A DNA stretch of 31,087 nucleotides, from assembly GCA_035642715.1 (NCBI GenBank), contig DASQRW010000137.1, forward strand, positions 1 to 31,087, given 5' to 3'. The notes below the pieces were generated by a model, which saw only the letters and a program-made list of their open reading frames with translations, ran no database searches and was not told the DNA's origin. Source of the DNA: JAJNBK01 sp035642715 (GTDB lineage Archaea > Thermoproteota > Nitrososphaeria > Nitrososphaerales > Nitrososphaeraceae). Position 1 is the stretch's first letter; every line of letters begins with the position of its first letter. Both the position numbers and the translations under genes were made by a program. This document shows, one piece after another, positions 6,859 to 15,218 of the stretch.

Positions 6859-7821
6859 TTATTGATATATTCGTACAAGCTTTGAGGACGGCAGTTCAGC
6901 GTATGCGATGCCTGTAAGGTTCCCCTGCGCATAGAGTAGTGTCTTCTTATCCGAACCGTTGAGCTTGGCGGAATAGAGCGAACCACCCAAGTCAGTCAGG
7001 AACATCCGTTCCCCTTTGAGATCGAGAGCGATACCAATTCCCTCCTGCAAGTGGGTGAGAAGAATCTCCGGAGGCTGACTCTTCTTCAGCTCCCTATCCA
7101 TCGGTGCGCGATTCACCGTGTTACCGCGCGGAGGATCGCCACGATCCGTCCAATACAGCATACGGCTCTTAAGATCGAGATCCAGATCAATCGGCTCAGG
7201 CAGGCAGTCGAATAACACCTCAATGTCAGTGCGCGTGGCCGCGGTCTGGCCATTTGGTATTTCGATACTCGCGCGAAAGATACGGCCCTGTCCGGCATCG
7301 TCCGGACCTTTCTGTGTCCAGTAGATTTGCTCGCGCTCGGCATCAACGGTGATCCCGACGCACCATTTCATCGGGTCACGGCGGTCGGCTTCGCCCTGGC
7401 CAGTCTGTACAAGGGTTTCAATCTTCGAACCATCAAGATTCGAGCGCATGACTCGCATCCCTTCCCGATCCGACCAATACAGCTTGCCGTTCTTCTTATC
7501 GAGATGGAGCTGTTTTGGCGTGAACGTGCCGCCCTCGGGAACGATCATCCTGCGATTTCCCCCGTCGAGGTCGGCGCGCTCAATGGAACCATCGTTCAGA
7601 TTTGGAATACCCATGTCGGTCTAGTAAATGTGGCCGGCCTCAACATCGACTACTATGCCATCGGGATGTCGGCAATCTGTTACGATGACCTTCCGGTCGG
7701 AGCCGTTAGCATTCAGTGAGAAGACATGGCCACCGCTTAAATCTAGAACGAATAAGCGGCCGACGGTGGCTTTGCTGCCGGACATGACACGTCTTGGCCT
7801 AGAAACTTCTGATTCAGTCAT
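6859..7821 (-). pseudogene. YWTD-repeat (LDL-receptor-like) beta-propeller gene with an in-frame amber stop
   Basis: ATG 7821 opens 66 codons ending VEAGHIY, then TAG (7621-7623), then the same frame continues TDMGIPNLNDG for 251 codons to 6859. The TAG sits exactly where the repeated motif YWTD needs Trp, so one TGG-to-TAG change broke a roughly 320-residue gene. Other intact blades carry LYWSDREG, IYWTQKG and LYWTDRGD. Bacterial proteins of this type are cytoplasmic or periplasmic propellers of unclear function, often near 3-hydroxyacyl-CoA dehydrogenase genes. An ATG at 7614, eight bases after the stop, could allow re-initiation of a 251-residue truncated propeller. Codon use is GC-rich and unlike the neighbours. 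Confidence 0.85.
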
Positions 7822-7965
7822 ATTTTCTCATCCGTTGGACATGACTTCAAATCTCTTGCTCCTTTTCAGTTACGTTTAATTTAATCATGACCAATACTAT
7901 AACAAGTAGTTTAAAAATATCTAATGGAATAAAAGTATAGTAGTTGCAATTTCAATACATTAAAG

Positions 7966-8173
7966 GTCAAGAACAGAAGGAGAAATCACATAACAACGAC
8001 CAAAGCGCCATCCTACCCAAGTAAGGCTCACCAAGTTCCCGATTAAGATTGGCCTAGCAGTGCTCAGAAAGAAGTGGACCGTTCTGATAATCAGAGATAT
8101 CAGCTTCCTCAATATTGAGCGTTTCAATAGGCTCTTAGAATCTATTCTAGGCCTTACGCCACTCTTAGATTAA
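7966..8173 (+). pseudogene. HxlR-family winged-helix regulator, decayed fragment
   Basis: Two frames join into the N-terminal part of an HxlR-type regulator. The first ends in EKSHNNDQSAILPK and TAA. The second, shifted, reads FPIKIGLAVLRKKWTVLIIR, then NIERFNRLLESILGLTP, and stops at 8171-8173. The KWT-x-LIIRD and RFN-x-LL motifs are typical of HxlR helix 1-2 and the recognition region. The Cys usually found before AILP is Ser here. HxlR proteins are about 100-120 residues, so the last third is missing. Coordinates at the 5' end are approximate. Not functional. Confidence 0.65.
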
Positions 8174-8680
8174 ATCATTTTACATTACGCAAGTGGATTA
8201 CATACATACACTACTGTATTACTCATCCCACCGAACCTGTGACAATTTCGTTCCTAACACAATAAATAGTATTATCAGAGCAATGTACAAACCAAATACC
8301 CTGATCATATTACTATGAGCTGATTTCTGATGATAAAAGACAAAGGAGAAAGCTTTAATTCTGGCCCTGCTGGTATAATTTAGAATACTATTATAGAACC
8401 TATATCGTCACGGAGACCCTCGGGCCCATTCCAACCTTGGCGTTTTATTTAGGCCTTATTTTATATATTATATCTGAGAGCATAGTTATTCGTTACCAAA
8501 GGCAAAGTCGAACATATACAAAATCTTAGACAAAATATTGTCAGTAACTTTCCTTTTTTATCAATAGCTTAAATTTGTAATAGTTAACAATATTGCTAAT
8601 TTGTTAAAGAGAATATGATTTCTAAAAAGTAATGCTGACAAGAGTAGTAATACTTGTTAAACAAACATAAAGATGGTGAT
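8174..8680. other. Gene-free spacer
   Basis: About 500 bases without a convincing ORF or RNA. It contains the right copy of the direct repeat (8225-8237) and an isolated GC-rich word near 8408-8450. Confidence 0.4.
8225..8237. repeat. Right copy of the direct repeat spanning the GC-rich insert
   Basis: Identical to ATCCCACCGAACC at 5801-5813 and in the same orientation. It lies about 400 bases beyond the right end of the GC-rich segment and just beyond the HxlR remnant. Confidence 0.55.
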
Positions 8681-8803
8681 ATGATGTTTAAGATAACAAA
8701 ATTCAACATCTGCGTCATTGGAATGTTGGTAGGAATAGGACTTATTAGTCTTCTTCCCCTTATGGGTCTGACATGCAGATGGGGCTGTACTCCTGGCAGT
8801 TAA
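8681..8803 (+). CDS. 40-residue single-helix membrane peptide with a CRWGC tail
   Basis: ATG 8681 (the second codon is also ATG) to TAA 8801-8803. Residues about 9-30 form one hydrophobic helix (NICVIGMLVGIGLISLLPLM). The tail is TCRWGCTPGS with two cysteines three residues apart, possibly a metal or disulfide site just outside the membrane. A GGTGAT sequence just upstream could serve as ribosome-binding site. No family recognised; stands alone. Confidence 0.45.
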   Translation: MMFKITKFNICVIGMLVGIGLISLLPLMGLTCRWGCTPGS

Positions 8804-8929
8804 GACGATGACGTGTTAGAACAGTCATCTTCTTATTTTTATGTCTCACTAGGTGCAATTTGTTTACAAAGTGCAAATAAGAAGTATATACCCTTTACAT
8901 TGAGCATAATCATATGATCCTTCAAATCA

Positions 8930-9127
8930 CTAATTATTTTCTAACTTGGCAATTATTTTTAAGACCCACTCTAATGTATTAATTCTCATTATATTGTTAC
9001 GATCTGCAATTCGAGATAACAGACGATCCGTTGCTTCACCTTCTTGAATATGATTTTTCATAAGACTATTCTTAAGATCTTGAACCTCCTTTTGTAGTAT
9101 CGTTTTTAATTCTTCCAGTTGATTCAA
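8930..9127 (-). CDS. 65-residue coiled-coil small protein
   Basis: TTG start at 9127; an in-frame TAA lies two codons upstream, so no longer form exists. The product (NQLEELKTILQKEVQDLKNS...) has a clean heptad pattern of Leu/Ile and charged residues across most of its length, so it is probably a coiled coil or helical bundle. No cysteine, signal or membrane segment. An AAAGG just before the start may serve as ribosome-binding site. Function unknown. The thioredoxin-fold gene follows the same orientation about 90 bases upstream. Confidence 0.5.
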   Translation of the reverse strand: MNQLEELKTILQKEVQDLKNSLMKNHIQEGEATDRLLSRIADRNNIMRINTLEWVLKIIAKLENN

Positions 9128-9220
9128 CCTTTAAGCTTTAATTAATTCATATTTTAAATATTCCTTAAGGGTATGTTGGGTATTAAGGCATATATGCATG
9201 TATTTATCTTACTTCAATTC

Positions 9221-9487
9221 TTACCAATATGCACTTTCAGAGTCAATATTTGAGGAGACATCCCTTTTTAAGGAGATGTATTCGTTAATCTTCTCTAAAC
9301 CTTTAAAGATTCCTTCGACTGCAAAAAGCGAAGGAGCTTTGGTTGTCGGAAGGTCACCACAACAACTATCTTCAAATTTCTTGATATTATATTCTACATA
9401 GTCAATGCTCAACCGTTTGAAGAGATCAATAGCCTTCATAGAATCATCTGACTCATCTACAAGTAGAATTGGTTTTCTCTTACCCAC
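9221..9487 (-). CDS. Glutaredoxin-like (thioredoxin-fold) protein lacking the active-site cysteines
   Basis: 88 residues from GTG 9487, forced by a stop three codons upstream. The beta-alpha-beta start (KPILLVDESDDSMKAIDLFK...IDYVEYNI) and the later APSLFAVEGIFKGLEKINEY follow glutaredoxin secondary structure, with Pro of KAPSLF at the usual cis-Pro position. Where glutaredoxins have CPYC, this protein has DESDDSM, so the classic redox pair is absent. A CCGD motif in the middle (about residue 42) could be a different thiol or metal site. Cytoplasmic. More likely a binding or scaffolding protein than a disulfide reductase; fold assignment is by pattern only. Confidence 0.6.
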   Translation of the reverse strand: MGKRKPILLVDESDDSMKAIDLFKRLSIDYVEYNIKKFEDSCCGDLPTTKAPSLFAVEGIFKGLEKINEYISLKRDVSSNIDSESAYW

Positions 9488-10287
9488 AAGAAATCATAGC
9501 AAGATAGGAGGATAAATGCCTAACACTGCTTTTTATATATCCTATTATGACAGATGAGATTTAATATTGATTGTTAAATTTTTGGTAAGATGTCTCTAAA
9601 GTAGATCATAATAGTGTTGGTCTGTGTCATTTCCCATTCCCTTCAACTAGGACAGCCTCTAGAGTCAAGCACTGACAGAATAACAAGATTGCGATATCGT
9701 TCTGTATCTATCTATCTCTAAGAATAAGCTTAGCAATGCCGTTTTGATATCTTCGATAATAACCAGTAGAAATATTGAAACTATACTTGTAAAGTTCACA
9801 CATAAAAGAATGTAGAACTACATTTGATTTTCAATAAGGACGTGTAAGGGTATTGACTCTCATTAGATTGTTGTTTTTCTATCACAATCTAACAGCATCT
9901 TAAATAATATTAGTAAATGAGTTAGCTTCATTCAATAGAATTCATTTGTTAATGCTTAATATCTTTTGTCGTCTGTGTCTTATATTGTCTCTCTGAGGTA
10001 AATTTTGTTTCTGATGTGTCGCTCTTACATTTGTTTTCTTTCACATACTACAGTATTTACTATCGTATAGGCACCCATATTTATCTATAAAATATTTATT
10101 TTATGTGTCTTTGAAGGTAAATTTGTTTATAACATGTGACTCAATCGTCTAACGGTCCCTTGCTTGGTCACACCGTGAAAGGCTTTGTATCTAAAATAAT
10201 GATAAACCAAATTAATATATTTAGAGTATTGTGCAGATGACCTCCAAGTCTAGCGTTGGTTAGTGGTATACGTTGTATTTGCTTAAA
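9488..10287. other. Long spacer without recognised genes
   Basis: About 800 bases. I see no convincing ORF or RNA gene. It includes an imperfect direct repeat (9986-10024 and 10104-10142). Given the heavily decayed oxidoreductase next to it, this may be old gene debris. Confidence 0.45.
9986..10142. repeat. Imperfect 39-base direct repeat, two copies
   Basis: Copies at 9986-10024 and 10104-10142 share the order TGTCT, GAGG or GAAGG, TAAATTT, TGTTT, ATGTG and CTC with small indels. The spacing is about 118 bases. Could be a duplicated regulatory region or debris of a repeat element. Confidence 0.4.
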
Positions 10288-11801
10288 TCAAGAGATAACT
10301 AAATCGTTAAAGTCCAGATTAAGATCAGCAAATATTACCTGTGCAGCATTCCGTCCTGGCGCCATAGACACACCTGGACCCGGATTATTAGCCGAACCGC
10401 ACAAATATACATTTGGAATATCAGGTATCTTGTAATCTGCAAACTGTGGGATAGGTCTCATAGAAGATATCTGATAAGGTACCATAGCCCCCACAGGCAA
10501 GTGTTCCATGCACTGATGTTGAGGGCTTTTTTTCTAGGTCAAGAGAAGAATATACTACTTTTTTCTTTAGAACGTTCTTTAAATTTGGTATATATTTTCA
10601 GTTACCATATCAATTATTTTTTCCGAATATGGATGTTTGATCTCATTCCAATCATAGTTGTTGTTGTTATTATTATTTTTCCCTACTATTTCATCTTGTT
10701 TTTTTATAATTTTCATTTTCATCAATGCTCTTCAGACTATATGAAACACTAGAGATCAGAAATTTCATCAAATGTTTACCATTTGGTACTCTAGTTGGAT
10801 CAGCAGTAGAGTCATTGCTAACTATTGGAAAGGGTTCCGATGGTAGCTTTCGACTCCTACATTCATAAAATATCTTTCCAAAGTAATCTAATGATGCTTC
10901 TGGTAGATGAAGGTGTGTGTAGATTTTAATGCATCTGGTCCTGCAAGATACTCCATTCTACCATCTAATGCAAGATACATGGTAAGAATAACATCACCCC
11001 ACTCATATCTCTTAACATCTTGAATAATCTTTGAGTTAAGATATTCTTCTCCTATTAACCTGAATGTAAATGAATATGGATCTATGCTTGACACTACAAG
11101 CCTTCTAACTCCATACTCTTTAACGTTATCGAGCCTTACTCCAACGGCTCTTCTATCTTTGATTATTTTTTTTGAAACAGCTGCACCAATATATATATCC
11201 GCCCTCCCTTTGATTGAAGATATTGTGCTAGTGCAGCGAAAGATTGATCATTACTCCCTTAACTACATTGTTTCGACCATCCTGTACCAGAACTGAGAAT
11301 AGATATGCCAAACTGGCTCCACCTGCATCATCCGGTGAAGCACTGACATGAGCAGGCCAGGCTCCGAGGAAGACCTTTATCTCTTCTGATTCAAAATTTT
11401 CATTACACCATGACCTAAGTGATTGGAGATTAAATCTATATTCATCGTCATATGATGTTTGGTCTAACATTCCCTTTTCTCTAGTCAAGTGTTGTGGAGA
11501 CAGTAGATGAGGACTAGTACAAGGAGGACTATTTATAGAATAAATTACTTTATCCTTGGGGCTTTATCCAAATAGTATTGAAACATCTTTGCCCAAGTCT
11601 GAGCATCTTTATTTGAGTATTTTGCAATACTTTTTACAGTCTTCTTCATATCTCTATACATAGATATAATACCACCATTGGGAAATAGATGTGAAATGGA
11701 TGGACTGGATACAGAAGTTCAAGATCATATTTGTCAAATTCTAATTCACTAGGAGCTGGTGAGAAGTTTGCAAGTTGATATCCATACTCATGTGTGTCTC
11801 T
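10288..11801 (-). pseudogene. Decayed phytoene-dehydrogenase-like FAD oxidoreductase
   Basis: Pieces in alternating frames rebuild most of one protein, read from 11801 down. They are THEYGYQLANFSPAPSELEF, then NGGIISMYRDMKKTVKSIAK, then the F-x-G-x-WPAH...SPDDAGGA block, QYLQSKGGRIYIGAAV, LVVSSIDPYSFTFRLIGEEY, THLHLPEASLDYF, SEKIIDMVTEN and finally NVYLCGSANNPGPG and APGRNAAQVI. This is the order of phytoene dehydrogenase-related NAD/FAD oxidoreductases (about 500 residues). The N-terminal FAD-binding G-x-G-x-x-G segment is missing. At least five frameshifts occur, mostly one- or two-base indels in short runs: a lost T near 11233, an extra AC in an ACACAC run near 10905, an extra G in a G run near 10490. 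Not functional as assembled. Confidence 0.85.
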
Positions 11802-12395
11802 ATGACGGCAATTTATTTACGGCTACTGACAACGTCACACGTTATCACATGTTAGAAGTATGTATATACTCCTCAGACCTATCTTTTATTTAGAATGACA
11901 ATATGTTCTTCCATCATAATTATTTTCTTCATATATATATATATATATCTTAGAGCGGATCATTCTCATTGTAGGAGACAATCGCAATTGTTTCTTTCTA
12001 GTATCCTGTATTCAAGAATAGACAGACTTTTCTAATATAGTATTTTAAAGATTTAATTATTTTTTATCTTCTAACAATGATGTTAGTTTCTCAGCAAAGC
12101 TTCTGAAGTTGGGATTTTAGATATTCTCCTTTTTGAGGTTTGAGGTAATCTCTCTTAATTTCATATTTTTTGTTTGAAAATTAACGTCTTCTCTTTATTA
12201 TAAATTCAACTTTTAGTTCAAATAGGGCTTATTGTAACCATTATCTCGATCATGATTATAACTAATGAGGAAAAGTCTGCTCACTTGTTTGAAATAGTGT
12301 TAATATCTCTTTCGTTCTAATTATGCACTACATTTCTTATCGTTATAAAACTGTTAGAAATACTCTAAGATATAATATACAACAAGTGCCCAAAT
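11802..12395. other. Spacer with one interrupted small frame
   Basis: Mostly AT-rich, with an AT microsatellite at about 11932-11948. On the minus strand 12057-12164 encodes MKLREITSNLKKENI, TAA, then NPNFRSFAEKLTSLLEDKK and TAA in the same frame: a 35-residue helical peptide split by one stop. No other feature recognised. Confidence 0.4.
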
Positions 12396-13106
12396 CTACT
12401 TAGATAATAATACCGGTAAAGATGCATACTGCTCAGAGTCTGCAATCAAAGAGTAACTTTTAATTTTGTATGTTTGTAATTTCTCTGTTACCGCTAGTCC
12501 AAATGCAGCCTGACTATCTGGGCGAATATTTACTGGCTCAGCCAATGCTCTTCCAATTGCAATTACCTTACCATCCTTATCATATAACGTAGCTATTGCA
12601 CTTGAGTCTGTAGCTGTTAATGGACCTCCATTTAAGATCCTCCCATTGATATAATAAAAACCCAAAATATCAAGTCTAGAATTATCAGATTGAATTTTTA
12701 GTACTATTGGTTTACTCTTCTCAATAGCAGTACCTGACGCAGATAATTTAAAGTCCTTTACACTATTAACAGTTTTTGTATTGATGTCTAGTATTTCAAA
12801 TGGAGATATCCCTCCGGGATTAATCGTACGTAATTCAGAGGACCTTTGAAATTCATCAAGTAATTTTCCATTAGCATTATAAAATAGGGCCTTTACTACT
12901 ACATTTGTCATGGCTTTATCTGATATATTTTTTACTTCGCCATAGACATGAATAATTTTATTTCTGTCTATAAATGAGGATGTATTTTGAATTATGAAGT
13001 CACTTGCTGTAAAAGCCATCCCATCGCGTGTGTGTATAATAATCATCATAATATTTGTGCCAAGTAAGAATAAGACCATAATTATAATAATATTAATTCT
13101 CACCAA
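12396..13106 (-). CDS. Membrane-anchored or secreted FxLYD-type protein
   Basis: 236 residues from TTG 13106 (GTG 13103 or an internal ATG at codon 10 are alternatives). Residues about 1-25 form one hydrophobic signal/anchor segment. It is followed by an FxLYD-like beta-sandwich: IHVYGEVKNISDKAMTNVVV, then ALFYNANGKLLDE and a PGG-x-SPFEI turn. A second, similar half (residues about 135-230) has ILNGGPLTAT, ATLYDKDGKVIAIGRA and IRPDSQAAFGLAV, suggesting two tandem domains. Such proteins are common on archaeal and bacterial cell surfaces; the role is unknown, probably protein-protein contact. Stands alone between long spacers. Confidence 0.75.
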   Translation of the reverse strand: MVRINIIIIMVLFLLGTNIMMIIIHTRDGMAFTASDFIIQNTSSFIDRNKIIHVYGEVKNISDKAMTNVVVKALFYNANGKLLDEFQRSSELRTINPGGISPFEILDINTKTVNSVKDFKLSASGTAIEKSKPIVLKIQSDNSRLDILGFYYINGRILNGGPLTATDSSAIATLYDKDGKVIAIGRALAEPVNIRPDSQAAFGLAVTEKLQTYKIKSYSLIADSEQYASLPVLLSK

Positions 13107-13952
13107 CTGTACAAAAATGTATTATGTAATTGAACTTATTAACTTACTTTATCCATATACATGTGTGCTTAGCTCGTATACAATATCGGATAACTCTAGT
13201 TTTTAATATATAAATACAATGATGAATATAGCAATAATGATTTAACTTACTAGTATTGTTGTTTTTGTTATTGCTATTAGAATCTCAATAACAATAATGT
13301 TTTCTACCGGTATGCTCATAGAATGATTTCGATAACTCCGAGAGTCTGTATCATAATAAGCAGTGTATGAAGATGATTTGTTCTTTATCAAACACTATCT
13401 TATTTTGATACTCCTCCGAAGTTAGTCCTATGCTTTTTCAGGCTCTCTTTCTGTTCTCCCGAACAAGTCATCAGGAGCATAATTAAATGAGGTTCTATAT
13501 ATATAGATAGATAGATATATATATAATAGTAAGGCAACCTGGAAAGAGGACATATCCCATACTGGTGGTTACACTGATGCAAGAGTGGTAGTTACAGCTA
13601 CTGATTATTCTATTGTTGATATGTGGATTGGTTAGAAAGTAGTGAAAGGTAGTAATGTACACAATATTTATTATAATAGCACAGTACAGACGGAATCATA
13701 TATGGATGAAAAGAATTACAATAAATGGAAAGGAATAAACCAGTTGATTGATTAAGTGATTGGTATGCCAATAGTTTAGATAAGATATTTTATAGTATCG
13801 TTCGCAACAGACCAAAAGATTATGTAATTAAAAAAATCCAGGACCGATAGCTACATTTAGGTACGATAATATTGCATGGAATTTTAAATACTTTGGCATA
13901 AGAGAAATTTAGCTACATATTAATAATAAAAAATAATACAATATCAATCCAT
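13107..13952. other. Long spacer with microsatellite and a coding remnant
   Basis: About 850 bases. It contains a TATA/GATA microsatellite at about 13494-13525 and a short coding-like remnant directly after it (13531-13635). AATAACA/TGTTATT words near 13262-13300 form a loose inverted repeat. The last 100 bases should hold the promoter of the secreted protein at 13953. Confidence 0.4.
13531..13635 (+). pseudogene. C-terminal remnant of an unidentified protein
   Basis: A start-less open frame gives KATWKEDISHTGGYTDARVV and a further 14 residues ending DMWIG, then TAG. Codon use and residue mix look like real protein rather than chance. It starts immediately after the microsatellite, so the 5' part of the gene was probably lost there. 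Family unknown. Confidence 0.25.
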
Positions 13953-14519
13953 ATGTTTGAAAACAATAATAATAATAATAGCTTTTCATTGCTAACAATT
14001 GCTATAATGACAATGATAATATCTCTACTATTAATTTTATTATCATTTCCTTCTTTATTATATAATAATACTACTAACCCACTAACAGCAGTTTATGGAC
14101 AAAGTAGTAATGACTCAAGTCCTATAATAATTCATGGTGGTGGTACTGGTTTTATCACCTGTCCTGATAGCTCTTCAAAACAGGCCGTTCTATCTTTTGT
14201 TGTATCGGAAAATAGTACTAATGGAATGGTACCAACAGCCAATTGGAATATAAATGAACTACCTTCTGACCCAAATGCCAATCCTGGATTTGTTAGTGGA
14301 TCTTTTAATTCAGTAAATTTAAATTCAGGTAATTATAAAATTACAGGTCAAAAAATCAGTGAAACAGACTTCTGTCAACCACCAGTATCCGTGCCCATTA
14401 CCATCAGCGGATCATGTGGTCAAAATGTAGCTATAAATGTACAGTTTCAATCAAATAATCCTATTTTGAAGACGGGCGGATCGTTTAACGGTGATGTGAC
14501 ATGTTCGCCAAAAAAATGA
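13953..14519 (+). CDS. Secreted or surface hypothetical protein
   Basis: 188 residues. The N-terminus is a run of Asn (FENNNNNNS) followed by a strong hydrophobic signal segment (about residues 12-37) and a likely cleavage near AVYGQS (residue 50). The mature part is rich in Asn, Ser and Gly with several N-x-S/T sites and four cysteines (ITCPD, DFCQP, GSCGQ, VTCSP) that could form two disulfides: a compact extracellular beta domain. No named family recognised. ATG 13953 is the first start after upstream stops. Alone in its neighbourhood. Confidence 0.75.
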   Translation: MFENNNNNNSFSLLTIAIMTMIISLLLILLSFPSLLYNNTTNPLTAVYGQSSNDSSPIIIHGGGTGFITCPDSSSKQAVLSFVVSENSTNGMVPTANWNINELPSDPNANPGFVSGSFNSVNLNSGNYKITGQKISETDFCQPPVSVPITISGSCGQNVAINVQFQSNNPILKTGGSFNGDVTCSPKK

Positions 14520-15218
14520 TAAATAAATAAATAAATCTAGGGTTTGGTTGGCTCTATTAACATTAGAATATCGTCTCATTTTGAATAAGATTTCATAATA
14601 TCAGGAAACACAGACAACCAATTTATAACATGATATAACTTACATATTTTCTTTTTACTACGCAGAAGGTAATATCCAATCTTTCAGTTTTGTCATTATA
14701 TATTGTATGTTATTTCTATGACGCTTTTCTACCGTCCCTCTTTTTGTGTTTATCTATTAATGTGCCATGAATTTTACTACTTTCTACATAATGATTGTGA
14801 ATCTATTGATCATAAAATCTGACTGAATTAATATTGATAGCCAATTATTTGACTTCTGACTTGAACCCATTACCTAGATCTATAACTAAATCTCTATACT
14901 TTATTGTTTGTAAATATGATTAGCTTATGCCTTTTGTGGGCTGAAAATAGAAGTAATGATAGTCATAGAAAAGTAAGAAGAAAATGCTAACATGGTTATT
15001 AATAACAATGATATACACAATATCATAAATTTCGTTCTGTGAAATTTTATTTTCCTTCGTTTAATTAATCTTTGGCGACCATAACATTCTATAAAAGTTC
15101 CGCTTAAAACCTATCAGATAAGATTCGGTACGAAGTGCTCTGAACCAATTAAACCTATGTTTTCATACTTTTGGTTTAGATCAATTATCTTTGTTGTCTC
15201 GAAACTTTTGTCGTTTGA
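14520..15218. other. Convergent spacer, no gene seen
   Basis: About 700 AT-rich bases between the 3' ends of the secreted-protein gene and the MFS gene. No ORF, RNA gene or strong hairpin recognised. Confidence 0.45.

Larger units (their letters stand above)
6603..7825. mobile_element. GC-rich horizontally acquired segment
   Basis: Base composition switches abruptly to GC-rich, with GC-ended codons, at about 6603 and back to AT-rich at about 7825; only the 50-base gap between its two genes is AT-rich. Both genes it carries (YWTD propeller, then a 3-hydroxyacyl-CoA dehydrogenase start, same strand) look bacterial. No transposase, integrase or clear terminal inverted repeat was seen. 'Mobile element' is used here for foreign DNA, not for a recognised transposon. 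Confidence 0.65.

Noticed and set aside
7621..7623. TAG read as pyrrolysine
   Set aside because: The position requires Trp in a YWTD motif and this lineage is not known to use pyrrolysine; a simple nonsense change explains it.
7118..7879. Several plus-strand frames of 68-130 codons
   Set aside because: Shadows created by the GC-rich propeller gene; the YWTD repeats fix the true frame on the minus strand.
10501..10752. 83-codon plus-strand membrane-like frame
   Set aside because: Antisense of the decayed oxidoreductase; hydrophobic only because of T-rich sequence.
12994..13206. 70-codon plus-strand frame
   Set aside because: Poly-isoleucine product antisense to the signal segment of the FxLYD-type gene.
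13400..13582. 60-codon minus-strand frame
   Set aside because: Its middle is a translated TATA/GATA microsatellite.
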